Assembly (NCBI RefSeq): GCF_001590795.1
Contig: NZ_JXDL01000001.1
Location: 7,236,868 to 7,300,867, forward strand
DNA: 64,000 bases
Origin: Bradyrhizobium sp. AT1
Lineage (GTDB): Bacteria > Pseudomonadota > Alphaproteobacteria > Rhizobiales > Xanthobacteraceae
Direction of reading: 5' to 3'
Shown here piece after piece: positions 1-7,680 of the stretch (positions are counted from its first letter, which is position 1; each line of letters begins with the position of its first letter). Below the pieces are notes generated by a model. The model made no database searches, was not told where the DNA came from, and saw nothing but the letters and a program-made list of their open reading frames with translations. The translations under genes and the position numbers were made by a program.

Positions 1-476
1 CAAAATCGGACAGCGCCCTGTTCACGCGCATGATGGACATCAACTTCATGGGCGTGGTCCATGCCATCCACGGCGTGCTGCCGGGCATGAAGGATCGCCC
101 TTATGGCCGCATCGTCGTGATTGCGTCGACCGCGGGGCTCAAAGGCTATGCCTATGTCAGCGCGTATACGGCAGCCAAGCACGCAGCCGTTGGTCTGGTT
201 CGTTCACTTGCCCTCGAGCTGGCGGGCAGCAACGTGACCGTGAATGCGGTGTGCCCGGGCTTCACTGACACCGACCTCGTCGCCGGCAGTATCGACAACA
301 TCATGAAGAAGACGGGGCGAAGTCGTGAGCAGGCTATCGCCGAGCTTGCCAAGCACAACCCGCAGGGACGCCTGATCTCGCCAGAAGAGGTGGCGGACGC
401 CGTGCTTTGGCTGTGCGGGCAGGGAGCCGGCGCCATCACCGGACAGGCCATCGCAGTCGCAGGCGGCGAAATCTAG
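1..476 (+). CDS. SDR family oxidoreductase, 5'-truncated by the window edge
   Basis: The reading frame is open from base 3, so the N-terminal Rossmann part with the TGxxxGxG cofactor loop lies outside the window. What is visible is the C-terminal two thirds of a classical short-chain dehydrogenase: the catalytic Ser region (IASTAG), the YxxxK pair in AYTAAKHA, the VNAVCPGFTDT loop and the C-terminal GQAIAVAGGE strand. These enzymes use NAD(P)H to oxidise or reduce hydroxy or keto groups. It ends 31 bp before an enoyl-CoA hydratase gene on the same strand, next to an aromatic CoA pathway, so a 3-hydroxyacyl-CoA dehydrogenase-like role is an inference. The substrate is unknown. Confidence 0.85.
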   Translation, partial: KSDSALFTRMMDINFMGVVHAIHGVLPGMKDRPYGRIVVIASTAGLKGYAYVSAYTAAKHAAVGLVRSLALELAGSNVTVNAVCPGFTDTDLVAGSIDNIMKKTGRSREQAIAELAKHNPQGRLISPEEVADAVLWLCGQGAGAITGQAIAVAGGEI

Positions 477-507
477 CGGCGCAGAACAAAGACACCAAGG
501 AGATCGC

Positions 508-1344
508 ATGAGCAGACCAGTCAATCCCGTCACCGTGCCGCTCGCGGACTATTCGCCGCAGCACTTCTTGCTGGCCGTGGTCGACGGCGTTGCCACCGTG
601 ACGCTCAATCGGCCCGAACGAAAGAATCCGCTGACATTCGAGAGCTATCGGGAGCTCACCGACTTCTTCCGCGCCTGCGCGTTTGACGACGAGGTCAAGT
701 CCATCGTCGTCACCGGCGCCGGTGGTAATTTCTCGTCCGGCGGGGATGTATTCGAGATCATTGGCCCGTTGGTGAAGATGGATACCAAGGGGCTGACCGC
801 CTTCACGCGGATGACCGGCGACCTCGTCAAGGCGATGCGGGCCTGCCCGCAGCCGATCGTGGCGGCCGTCGAGGGCATCTGCGCCGGGGCCGGTGCGATC
901 GTCGCCATGGCCTCCGACATGCGCCTTGCCGCGAGCGGGGCCAAGGTGGCCTTTCTCTTCAATAAGGTGGGGCTGGCGGGCTGCGACATGGGCGCCTGCG
1001 CGATCCTGCCGCGGATCATCGGGCAGTCCCGCGCCTCCGAGTTGCTCTACACCGGCCGTTTCATGACCGCGGAGGAGGGCGAGCGCTGGGGCTTTTTCAG
1101 CCGTATCGTCACCCCCGAGCAGGTGCTGCCCCAGGCGCAGCTGCTGGCCAAGCAGATCGCGCAAGGGCCGACCTTCGCCAACACCATGACCAAGCGGATG
1201 CTGGCCATGGAATGGGCGATGTCGGTGGAGGAGGCGATCGAAGCGGAGGCTGTTGCCCAGGCCCTGTGCATGACGACGGCCGATTTCGCGCGTGCCTTCG
1301 AGGCCTTCGCGAACAAGGTCAAGCCGGTCTTCAGGGGCGATTAA
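508..1344 (+). CDS. Enoyl-CoA hydratase/isomerase (crotonase) family protein
   Basis: This 278-residue crotonase-fold protein has the family N-terminal VTLNRPERKNPL segment. It has the first oxyanion-hole loop (GGNFSSGGD) near residue 72 and the second (EGICAGAGAIVAMASD) near residue 122. Such proteins hydrate or isomerise enoyl-CoA esters, or cleave ring CoA intermediates. A good Shine-Dalgarno (AAGGAG) precedes the ATG. It lies between the SDR gene and the two-domain monooxygenase/reductase gene. It is therefore probably the hydratase for the non-aromatic CoA product of that enzyme; this role is inferred from context only. Confidence 0.9.
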   Translation: MSRPVNPVTVPLADYSPQHFLLAVVDGVATVTLNRPERKNPLTFESYRELTDFFRACAFDDEVKSIVVTGAGGNFSSGGDVFEIIGPLVKMDTKGLTAFTRMTGDLVKAMRACPQPIVAAVEGICAGAGAIVAMASDMRLAASGAKVAFLFNKVGLAGCDMGACAILPRIIGQSRASELLYTGRFMTAEEGERWGFFSRIVTPEQVLPQAQLLAKQIAQGPTFANTMTKRMLAMEWAMSVEEAIEAEAVAQALCMTTADFARAFEAFANKVKPVFRGD

Positions 1345-1392
1345 GCCGGCTTTTCGGCTGGCCTCGCCTGCAACGGGGACTTGCGCGAAATT

Positions 1393-1408
1393 ATTTTAGG
1401 CTTAAAAT
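1393..1408. promoter_or_regulatory. MarR-type operator, copy 1
   Basis: ATTTTAGGCTTAAAAT is a perfect 6-4-6 inverted repeat lying 35 bp before the start of the two-domain monooxygenase gene. Its reverse complement matches the copy at 7615-7630 in 15 of 16 positions. Two weaker copies flank the start of the marR gene. The repeated placement in front of each unit of the cluster suggests that the local MarR protein binds here. Confidence 0.65.
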
Positions 1409-1442
1409 AGTTTTCGTGGCCGGTTGAATTGGCGAGGCTCCC

Positions 1443-3794
1443 ATGAAAGTCGCGATCATCGGTGGTGGACCTGCGGGTCTCTACGCTGCGATCCTGCTCA
1501 AAAAGCAGCGCCCCGGCGCCGACATCACCGTGTATGAGCGCAACCGGGCCGACGACACGTTCGGCTTCGGCGTGGTGTTCTCCGATGCCACGCTGGACAA
1601 TTTTGAAAAGCACGATCTGCCGAGCTATCGCCGCATCACCCAGGAGTTCGCGTACTGGGACGATATCGCCGTGCATTTCCGCGGCACGGTGCATCGGGTC
1701 GGCGGTAACGGCTTTTGCGGCTGCTCGCGGCAGAAGTTGCTGCTGATCTTGCAGGAGCGGGCGCGCGAGCTTGGCGTCGTCCTGCATTTCGAAGCCGACG
1801 TGGACGATGAATCCCGCTTCGCTGATGCCGATCTCATCCTGCTCGCGGACGGCATCAACAGCCGCTTTCGCGAAAAGTATGTCGAGCACTTCCAGCCGGA
1901 AGTCGATCTGCGCACCAACAAATTCGCCTGGATGGGCTCGACCAGGCCGCTCGACGCCTTCACCTTCATCTTCCAGGAGACCGAGTGGGGTCCGTTCATC
2001 GCCCACGCCTATCAATACGAGGCCGGACACTCGACCTGGATTTTCGAGACCGATCCCCAGACCTTCGAGCGGGCAGGACTGACCGGGCTGAACGAGACGC
2101 AGTCCGCCGCGCGGATGTCCGAGATTTTTGGCTGGTTTCTCGATGGGCACAAGCTGCTCACCAACCGCTCGATGTGGCGCAATTTCCCGATGATCCGCAG
2201 CAAGCGCTGGGTCAAGGACAATATGGTGCTGCTTGGCGATGCCAAGGCAAGCGCGCATTTTTCGATCGGCTCCGGCACCAAGCTCGCTATGGAGGACGCC
2301 ATTGCGCTTGCCGAAGCGATGGAAAAAGCTCCCAGCATCAAGGCGGCGCTCGATGTCTACGAGCACGGCCGCCGCGAGGAGGTCGAGAAGACCCAGCACG
2401 CCGCCGACGTCTCGCTGGTCTGGTTCGAGCACGTCGATCGCTTCTGGGATTTCGACCCGGTGCAGTTCGCCTTCGGGGTGATGACGCGCTCGAAGGCGAT
2501 CACCTATGATAATCTCAAACTGCGCGCGCCCGATTTCGTGGCCGAAGTCGAGAAGTCATTTGCCAAACAGGTTCGCGACAACGGCTTCGACGTCGATACA
2601 CAAAAGCCGGCGGTGCCGCTGTTCCAGCCGTTCCGGCTGCGCGAGATGGAGATTGCCAACCGCGCCGTGATGTCACCGATGTGCATGTACTCGGCGAAGG
2701 AAGGCGTGCCGACCGACTTCCACCTTGTCCACTACGGCTCGCGTGCGGTCGGCGGTGCCGGCCTGATCTTCACGGAGATGACCTGTGTCAGCCGCGAGGC
2801 CCGCATCACGCCCGGCTGCGCGGGCCTGTGGAACGACGAGCAGGAGGCCGCCTGGCGGCGCATCGTGGATTTCGTCCACGGCAATTCGGCTGCCAAGATC
2901 TGCCTGCAACTCGGCCACGCCGGCCGCAAGGGTGCGACCAAGCTGATGTGGGACGGCATCGATCGTCCGCTGGACGAAGGCGGTTGGGACGTGGTCTCGG
3001 CTTCCCCGCTGCCCTATTTCCCCGACAGCCAAGTGCCGCGCGAGCTCGACCGCGCCGGCATGAACACGGTGAGGGACGCTTTCGTTGCGGCGGCCGAGCG
3101 CGGCGAGCGCTGCGGCTTCGACATGCTGGAGCTGCACTGCGCCCACGGCTATCTGCTCGCAAGCTTCATTTCGCCACTGACGAACACCCGGACCGACGCG
3201 TATGGCGGCTCGCTCGAAAACCGTCTGCGGTTCCCGCTCGAGATCTTCGAAGCGCTCCGCGCGGTGTGGCCATCGCACAAGCCGATGTCGGTGCGCATCT
3301 CCGCGACCGATTGGGCGGAAGGTGGAATCAATGGCGACGACGCGGTGACAATCGCGCGCGCCTTTGCTGAGGCGGGTGTCGATCTCGTCGACGTCTCGAC
3401 CGGCCAGACCGTGCGGGATGCGCAGCCGATCTACGGCCGCATGTTCCAGACGCCGTTCTCGGATCAGGTCCGCAACGAGGCGCGCGTGGCCACGATGTGC
3501 GTCGGCAACATCACGACAGCGGACCAGGCCAACACCATCCTGGCCGCCGGCCGGGCAGACCTCGTCGCCCTCGGCCGGCCGCATCTGGTCGATCCGTTCT
3601 TCACCATGAAGGCGGCGGCCTGGTACGGGGCGGAGAACGCGTTCTGCCCGCCGCAATATCTGCCCGGAAAGGATCAGATCTTCCGCAACAGCGTGCGCGA
3701 CCGGCTGGACCTGGACGAGCTGCGAATTAAGGCTAAGCCCAAGACCCGGGCCGAGCTCAAGGCGGAGGCGACAAAGCCGCTTGCGGCGGAGTGA
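1443..3794 (+). CDS. Two-domain 2-aminobenzoyl-CoA monooxygenase/reductase-like flavoprotein
   Basis: This 783-residue fusion has two flavin domains. Residues 1 to about 370 are an aromatic hydroxylase-type FAD domain with GGGPAG at 7-12 and a second FAD motif LLGDAKASAHFSIGSG. Residues from about 394 form an Old Yellow Enzyme/NADH:flavin oxidoreductase barrel with QLGHAGRKG, the substrate-binding H565-x-x-H568 pair and the TDAYGGSLENR motif. This architecture is known from 2-aminobenzoyl-CoA monooxygenase/reductase of Azoarcus evansii, which hydroxylates and then reduces the ring of the CoA ester. Databases also call it salicylyl-CoA 5-hydroxylase/oxidoreductase. An aryl-CoA ligase in the same cluster supports this reading. 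The true substrate (anthranilate, salicylate or another benzoate) is not settled by sequence. Confidence 0.88.
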   Translation: MKVAIIGGGPAGLYAAILLKKQRPGADITVYERNRADDTFGFGVVFSDATLDNFEKHDLPSYRRITQEFAYWDDIAVHFRGTVHRVGGNGFCGCSRQKLLLILQERARELGVVLHFEADVDDESRFADADLILLADGINSRFREKYVEHFQPEVDLRTNKFAWMGSTRPLDAFTFIFQETEWGPFIAHAYQYEAGHSTWIFETDPQTFERAGLTGLNETQSAARMSEIFGWFLDGHKLLTNRSMWRNFPMIRSKRWVKDNMVLLGDAKASAHFSIGSGTKLAMEDAIALAEAMEKAPSIKAALDVYEHGRREEVEKTQHAADVSLVWFEHVDRFWDFDPVQFAFGVMTRSKAITYDNLKLRAPDFVAEVEKSFAKQVRDNGFDVDTQKPAVPLFQPFRLREMEIANRAVMSPMCMYSAKEGVPTDFHLVHYGSRAVGGAGLIFTEMTCVSREARITPGCAGLWNDEQEAAWRRIVDFVHGNSAAKICLQLGHAGRKGATKLMWDGIDRPLDEGGWDVVSASPLPYFPDSQVPRELDRAGMNTVRDAFVAAAERGERCGFDMLELHCAHGYLLASFISPLTNTRTDAYGGSLENRLRFPLEIFEALRAVWPSHKPMSVRISATDWAEGGINGDDAVTIARAFAEAGVDLVDVSTGQTVRDAQPIYGRMFQTPFSDQVRNEARVATMCVGNITTADQANTILAAGRADLVALGRPHLVDPFFTMKAAAWYGAENAFCPPQYLPGKDQIFRNSVRDRLDLDELRIKAKPKTRAELKAEATKPLAAE

Positions 3795-3845
3795 CCGCCC
3801 GTGCGACGTTAACCCATTGCCTGTGTTTCGAGTGGAGTAAGGGCG

Positions 3846-5096
3846 ATGAAGGCGATTATCGTCGGTGGCGGTATCGGTGGTCTCACCACGGCATTGATGC
3901 TGCGCTCGCGCGGCCTCGACTGTGAGATCTTCGAGCAGGCCGACACCATTCGGGAGCTCGGGGTCGGCATCAACACGCTGCCGCATGCCATGCGGGAGCT
4001 CGCCGGATTGGGCTTGCTTCAGAAGCTCGACGACGTCGCGATCCGTACGGATCAGCTCTATTATCTCAATCGCCACGGCCAGGAGGTCTGGCGCGAAGCC
4101 CGCGGCATCGACGCCGGCCACGACGTGCCGCAATTCTCGATCCATCGTGGCCGTCTCCAGAGCGTCATCCATCGTGCCGTCGAGGAGCGGCTTGGAGCGG
4201 ACGCCATTCACACCGGCTGCCGGCTCGGCGCCTTCACGCAGGACGAGGGCGGCGTCACCGCTTACTTCTTCGATCGCGCCGGCGCGCATATCCACACCGC
4301 GCGCGGTGATATCCTGATCGGTGCCGACGGCATCCATTCCCGCGTTCGCGATACGCTGTTCCCGAACGAGGGGCCGCCATGCTGGAACGGCCTGATGCTG
4401 TGGCGCGGTGCGCGCGACTGGCCGCTGTTTTTGACCGGGAAGTCGATGATTGTGGCCGGTGGCCTCCATGCCAAGGTGGTGATCTATCCGATCGCGGAAG
4501 GATCGAGCCCGGCGAGCCGCCTGACCAATTGGGCCGTGCTGGTGAAGGTCGGCGAGGGCAATGCGCCGCCGCCACGGAAAGAAGACTGGTCGCGGCCGGG
4601 CCGCCGCGAAGAGTTGATGCCCCATGTCGCGCGCTTCTCAATTCCCCATATCGACGTCAAGAGCCTGATCTCGGCCACGCCAGAATTCTACGAATATCCG
4701 ACCTGCGACCGCGATCCCTTGCCCTATTGGTCATCCGGACGCGTGACGCTGCTCGGGGATGCCGCACATCCCATGTATCCGGTCGGCTCCAATGGCGCCT
4801 CGCAGGCCATCCTCGATGCGCGCTGCCTTGCCGATGCGTTGGTGCGCGCCGAGCATCCGCGCCAGGCGTTGCTCGAATACGAGAAGAAGCGCCTGCCGAT
4901 GACGGCCGATATCGTGCGTTCCAACCGGCGCGGCGGTCCCGAGGGCGTCATCGATGCCGTCGAGCAGCTCGCCCCTGATGGTTTCGACAATGTCGACAAC
5001 GTGCTGAGCTATTCCCAGCGCGAGGCCATCGTGCGCGGCTATGCCACCAAGGCGGGCTTTGCCGCCGTCCCGGGCCTTGCGGCCGTGCGGGCCTGA
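3846..5096 (+). CDS. FAD-dependent aromatic monooxygenase (PHBH-like)
   Basis: This 416-residue class A flavoprotein monooxygenase has the N-terminal dinucleotide-binding motif GGGIGG (residues 7-12), the internal LIGADGIHSRVRD (DG) motif and the C-terminal RVTLLGDAAHPMYPVGSNGA (GD) motif. Such enzymes hydroxylate aromatic rings with NAD(P)H and O2. It follows the two-domain enzyme by about 50 bp and is probably co-transcribed. It resembles the salicylate hydroxylase/PhzS-like branch, where the substrate cannot be read from sequence. It may act on a side substrate or on the free acid. Confidence 0.85.
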   Translation: MKAIIVGGGIGGLTTALMLRSRGLDCEIFEQADTIRELGVGINTLPHAMRELAGLGLLQKLDDVAIRTDQLYYLNRHGQEVWREARGIDAGHDVPQFSIHRGRLQSVIHRAVEERLGADAIHTGCRLGAFTQDEGGVTAYFFDRAGAHIHTARGDILIGADGIHSRVRDTLFPNEGPPCWNGLMLWRGARDWPLFLTGKSMIVAGGLHAKVVIYPIAEGSSPASRLTNWAVLVKVGEGNAPPPRKEDWSRPGRREELMPHVARFSIPHIDVKSLISATPEFYEYPTCDRDPLPYWSSGRVTLLGDAAHPMYPVGSNGASQAILDARCLADALVRAEHPRQALLEYEKKRLPMTADIVRSNRRGGPEGVIDAVEQLAPDGFDNVDNVLSYSQREAIVRGYATKAGFAAVPGLAAVRA

Positions 5097-5103
5097 GCAG
5101 CCG

Positions 5104-5562
5104 CTAGCCGGCGCCGGGAGGCGGCGGCAGGAAGTGGATGTTGAACTCGGCCGCCATTGCCACCACGTCCTCCGGCTTCTGCTCCTTCATGTTGTGAAGG
5201 CCCCAGAACAGGTCGAACAGTTTTTTGGTCGGTGAGACCCAGAACAGCACTTTTGCGGTCCGCTCCGACTTGTTGAAGATGCCGTGCGGCACACCCATGC
5301 CGAGGCGGATCAGGTCGCCGGCGGTTGCCTGCGCCTCCGAATTGCCCAGCACGAAATCGAGCTTGCCCTCCAGCATATAGAGATACTCATCCTGGTCGGG
5401 ATGGATGTGCGGCGGCACGAACGTGCCGGGCGGCAAGGTCGCATGCCATGAGAAGCTGTGCTCGGTCTTGCTCTTCGGCACGTAGGTCTGGCCGAGGATG
5501 TTCCAGGAAATCCCCTGAATGCCCTCATTGGCGCGCGTGATGCCGGTGATTTCACTGCTCAT
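5104..5562 (-). CDS. Cupin domain protein
   Basis: This 152-residue single-domain cupin has the first cupin motif around PPHIHPDQDEYLYMLEG (metal-binding His, His and Glu) and a second motif with GVPHGIFNKS (His ligand). It probably binds a metal and could be a small dioxygenase, isomerase or sensor in the aromatic pathway. A strong GGGAGG site lies before the ATG. It is transcribed with the upstream binding-protein gene (30 bp gap) and is convergent with the FAD monooxygenase, with 7 bp between the stops. Confidence 0.82.
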   Translation of the reverse strand: MSSEITGITRANEGIQGISWNILGQTYVPKSKTEHSFSWHATLPPGTFVPPHIHPDQDEYLYMLEGKLDFVLGNSEAQATAGDLIRLGMGVPHGIFNKSERTAKVLFWVSPTKKLFDLFWGLHNMKEQKPEDVVAMAAEFNIHFLPPPPGAG

Positions 5563-5592
5563 TGAAGTCCTCCCTTAACGCGACGCGCGGCT

Positions 5593-6768
5593 TTAGTTCG
5601 CCGCCTTGCAATCCTTGGCGTAGCGGTCGCCATAGTTCTCGAACACCTTCTGCACGATCTCGGTCTGGAACTTGCCGTCGGGACGCTTGGCGACCTTGGT
5701 CAGGTAAAAATCCTGGATCGGATAGCCGTTGGTGTTGAACTTGAAGGCGCCGCGCAGGGAGGTGAAGTCGGCTTTCTTCAGCGCGCCCCGGACGGCGTCC
5801 TTGTCCGAGAGGTCGCCCTTCACGGCCTTAACCGCGCTGTCGATCAGCATCGCAGCGTCATAGGCCTGGAAGGCGTAGGTGCCGGGCACGACGTTGTAGG
5901 CGGCTTCATAGGAAGCGACGAACTTCTTGTTCTGGGGATTGTCGAGATTGGGCGCCCAGTTGGCGCCGCCGAACATGCCGACGGCTGCATCCTGCTGCGC
6001 CGGCAGGGTCGATTCATCCACCGTGAATGCCGAGAGCACCGGGATGCTGTCGGCAAGGCCGGCCTGCCGGTATTGCTTGACGAGATTGACGCCGAGGCCG
6101 CCCGGCATGAACGTGAACAGAGCATCGGGCTTCTGCGAGGAAATCTTGGACAGCTCCGGCTGGAAATCCAGCGTGTTCAGCGGCATGTAGGATTCTTCTA
6201 CGATCTCGCCCTTGTAGTCGAGCTTGAAGCCCGCCACCGAATCCTTGCCGGCCTGATAGTTCGGCACCATCAGGTACATCCGCTTGTAGCCCCGATCCTG
6301 CGCGACCTTGCCGAGGATCTCGTGCACCTGGTCGTTCTGATACGAGGTCACGTAGAAGAACGGATTACAGTCCTTGCCGGCGAACGTCGACGGACCCGCG
6401 TTGGGGCTGATCAGGAAAGTTTTCGATTCCGTCACCGGCCGGTGGATCGCCTGCAGGATGTTGGAGAAGATCGGGCCGATCACGAAATCGACTTTGTCGC
6501 GCTCCAGAAGCCCCTTGACCTTGGTCACCGCCGCATCCGGCTTGAGTTCATCGTCGACCACGACGACCTCGACATCGCGGCCGCCCATCTTGCTGCCGAG
6601 ATCCTTCACCGCCAGCGCAAAGCCGTCGCGAACCTGTTGGCCGAGCGCGGCTGCGGGCCCCGACAGGGTCACGATCACGCCCAGCTTGATCTTCTCCTCG
6701 GCGAGGGCAGGGGTCACCGCGGTGCCGAGCAGCACGGCGGCTGCGGCCAAGGTCATTTGCGTCTTCAT
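5593..6768 (-). CDS. LivJ-type ABC transporter substrate-binding protein
   Basis: The protein has 391 residues with a typical Sec signal peptide ending in a TPALA-type cleavage site. It is followed by the family I periplasmic binding fold of branched-chain amino acid and aromatic-acid importers (KLGVIVTLSGPAAALGQQV, then IGPIFSNILQAI and ISPNAGPSTFAG). The ATG at 6768 is preferred over an upstream in-frame start because it carries the signal peptide and a GAGGG ribosome site. No permease or ATPase gene of this class is in the window, so it must share a transporter encoded elsewhere. Its divergence from marR and the operator between them suggest induction by the pathway substrate. Confidence 0.9.
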   Translation of the reverse strand: MKTQMTLAAAAVLLGTAVTPALAEEKIKLGVIVTLSGPAAALGQQVRDGFALAVKDLGSKMGGRDVEVVVVDDELKPDAAVTKVKGLLERDKVDFVIGPIFSNILQAIHRPVTESKTFLISPNAGPSTFAGKDCNPFFYVTSYQNDQVHEILGKVAQDRGYKRMYLMVPNYQAGKDSVAGFKLDYKGEIVEESYMPLNTLDFQPELSKISSQKPDALFTFMPGGLGVNLVKQYRQAGLADSIPVLSAFTVDESTLPAQQDAAVGMFGGANWAPNLDNPQNKKFVASYEAAYNVVPGTYAFQAYDAAMLIDSAVKAVKGDLSDKDAVRGALKKADFTSLRGAFKFNTNGYPIQDFYLTKVAKRPDGKFQTEIVQKVFENYGDRYAKDCKAAN

Positions 6769-6910
6769 GATCTGTCCCTCGTGACTGTCGGCGAGCGTTG
6801 CAGGCCGCGTACTCCAATCCAAGCTTATGCCGATGATGGCCGCCGCGGCAAGCAAGCTCAAGGCGTCGCCATCCGAGCGGTCAGCATGCATGCAAGCGGC
6901 GCGCCAATTG

Positions 6911-6924
6911 TTTGAAGCCTAAAG
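6911..6924. promoter_or_regulatory. MarR-type operator, copy 2
   Basis: TTTGAAGCCTAAAG matches the core of the 7615-7630 site (TTTTAAGCCTAAAA) in 12 of 14 positions. It lies in the divergent region between the binding-protein gene and marR, about 143 bp before the former and 84 bp before the chosen marR start. This is consistent with control of both directions. Confidence 0.55.
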
Positions 6925-6979
6925 AAATTCACATGCGGTCGATTGTTGCAGCTTTGGACTTGCGGCCGGCTCCGATTTA

Positions 6980-6993
6980 TTTGAAGCTCAAAA
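6980..6993. promoter_or_regulatory. MarR-type operator, copy 3
   Basis: TTTGAAGCTCAAAA contains a TTTGA/TCAAA inverted repeat and matches the operator core in 11 of 14 positions. It ends 14 bp before the chosen marR start codon, a position suited to autorepression. Confidence 0.5.
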
Positions 6994-7007
6994 TGTTGGG
7001 GGAATCC

Positions 7008-7538
7008 GTGCCGGCGCCAATGCCCGCCGAGAGTGACTGCACCGCGATGCTCGATTCCGAGACCAAGGCCGTCGAAACTCCGGAAGATCATGCCGAAGAG
7101 CTTCGGCTGTGGTTGCGCCTCCTGACCTGCACGACCCTGATCGAGGGCGAGGTCCGTGGCCGGCTGCGGCAGCGGTTCGACGTCACGCTGCCCCGTTTCG
7201 ATCTGATGGCGCAGCTCGACAAGGTGCCTGATGGCATGACGCTGTCGGATGTCTCCAAGCGCATGATGGTGTCGAACGGCAATGTCACCGGTCTCGTCGA
7301 ACGCCTCGTTGAGTCCGGCCATCTCGACCGCCGTACTTCGGAGACGGATCGCAGAGTCCAGGTGATCCGCCTCACGAAACTCGGTCGCGCCGAGTTCCGC
7401 AAGATGGCCGCGGAGCACGAGACCTGGATAGCCGATCTGTTCGCCGATCTCTCGCCGAAGGATGTGCGCGAATTGATGCGGTTGCTCGCCAAGACCAAAG
7501 CGTCGGCGCAGAAGTCGGCCGCGCGCCGCCGGCCGTAA
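7008..7538 (+). CDS. MarR family transcriptional regulator
   Basis: This 176-residue winged-helix regulator has the MarR DNA-binding part around LSDVSKRMMVSNGNVTGLVERL. It is followed by the wing SETDRRVQVIRLTKLG, which carries the conserved D-R pair. The frame is open further upstream, but that extension runs through two operator copies. The GTG at 7008 has a GGGGGA ribosome site at suitable distance, so it is preferred; an ATG at 6993 is the alternative. MarR proteins of aromatic pathways usually repress until an aryl acid or aryl-CoA ligand binds. The repeated palindromes at 1393, 6911, 6980 and 7615 are the likely binding sites. Confidence 0.88.
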   Translation: MPAPMPAESDCTAMLDSETKAVETPEDHAEELRLWLRLLTCTTLIEGEVRGRLRQRFDVTLPRFDLMAQLDKVPDGMTLSDVSKRMMVSNGNVTGLVERLVESGHLDRRTSETDRRVQVIRLTKLGRAEFRKMAAEHETWIADLFADLSPKDVRELMRLLAKTKASAQKSAARRRP

Positions 7539-7571
7539 GGGCGGACCGGCCGCCCAATCCCTTTTGCCGCC
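7539..7571 (+). terminator. Possible intrinsic terminator after marR
   Basis: Directly after the marR stop, GGGCGG pairs with CCGCCC across a 5-base loop (7539-7555), followed by a short run containing CTTTT. The stem is short and the T-run is weak, so this is only a candidate. Confidence 0.35.
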
Positions 7572-7614
7572 GGAAAAAGCACCGGATGCCCAAAATCCGC
7601 TATTGCGCCGAATT

Positions 7615-7630
7615 GTTTTAAGCCTAAAAT
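7615..7630. promoter_or_regulatory. MarR-type operator, copy 4
   Basis: GTTTTAAGCCTAAAAT has TTTTA and TAAAA arms around AGCC and lies 50 bp before the aryl-CoA ligase start. It is the best match to copy 1 (15 of 16 on the opposite strand), which links the ligase and the monooxygenase/reductase to one regulator. Confidence 0.65.
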
Positions 7631-7680
7631 GTTTTCCAGATCGTGCTGCCGGGTGCAATCCATGCTGAAAGGAGCGTGCG

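Noticed and set aside
2673..4625. Long minus-strand frame opposite the two flavoenzyme genes
   Set aside because: Arg/Ala/His-rich antisense translation without family motifs; the plus strand has clear FAD motifs in the same interval.
6912..7007. N-terminal extension of the MarR frame (TTG start at 6912)
   Set aside because: The extension runs through two operator copies and lacks a ribosome site; GTG 7008 has a GGGGGA site and gives a normal MarR length.
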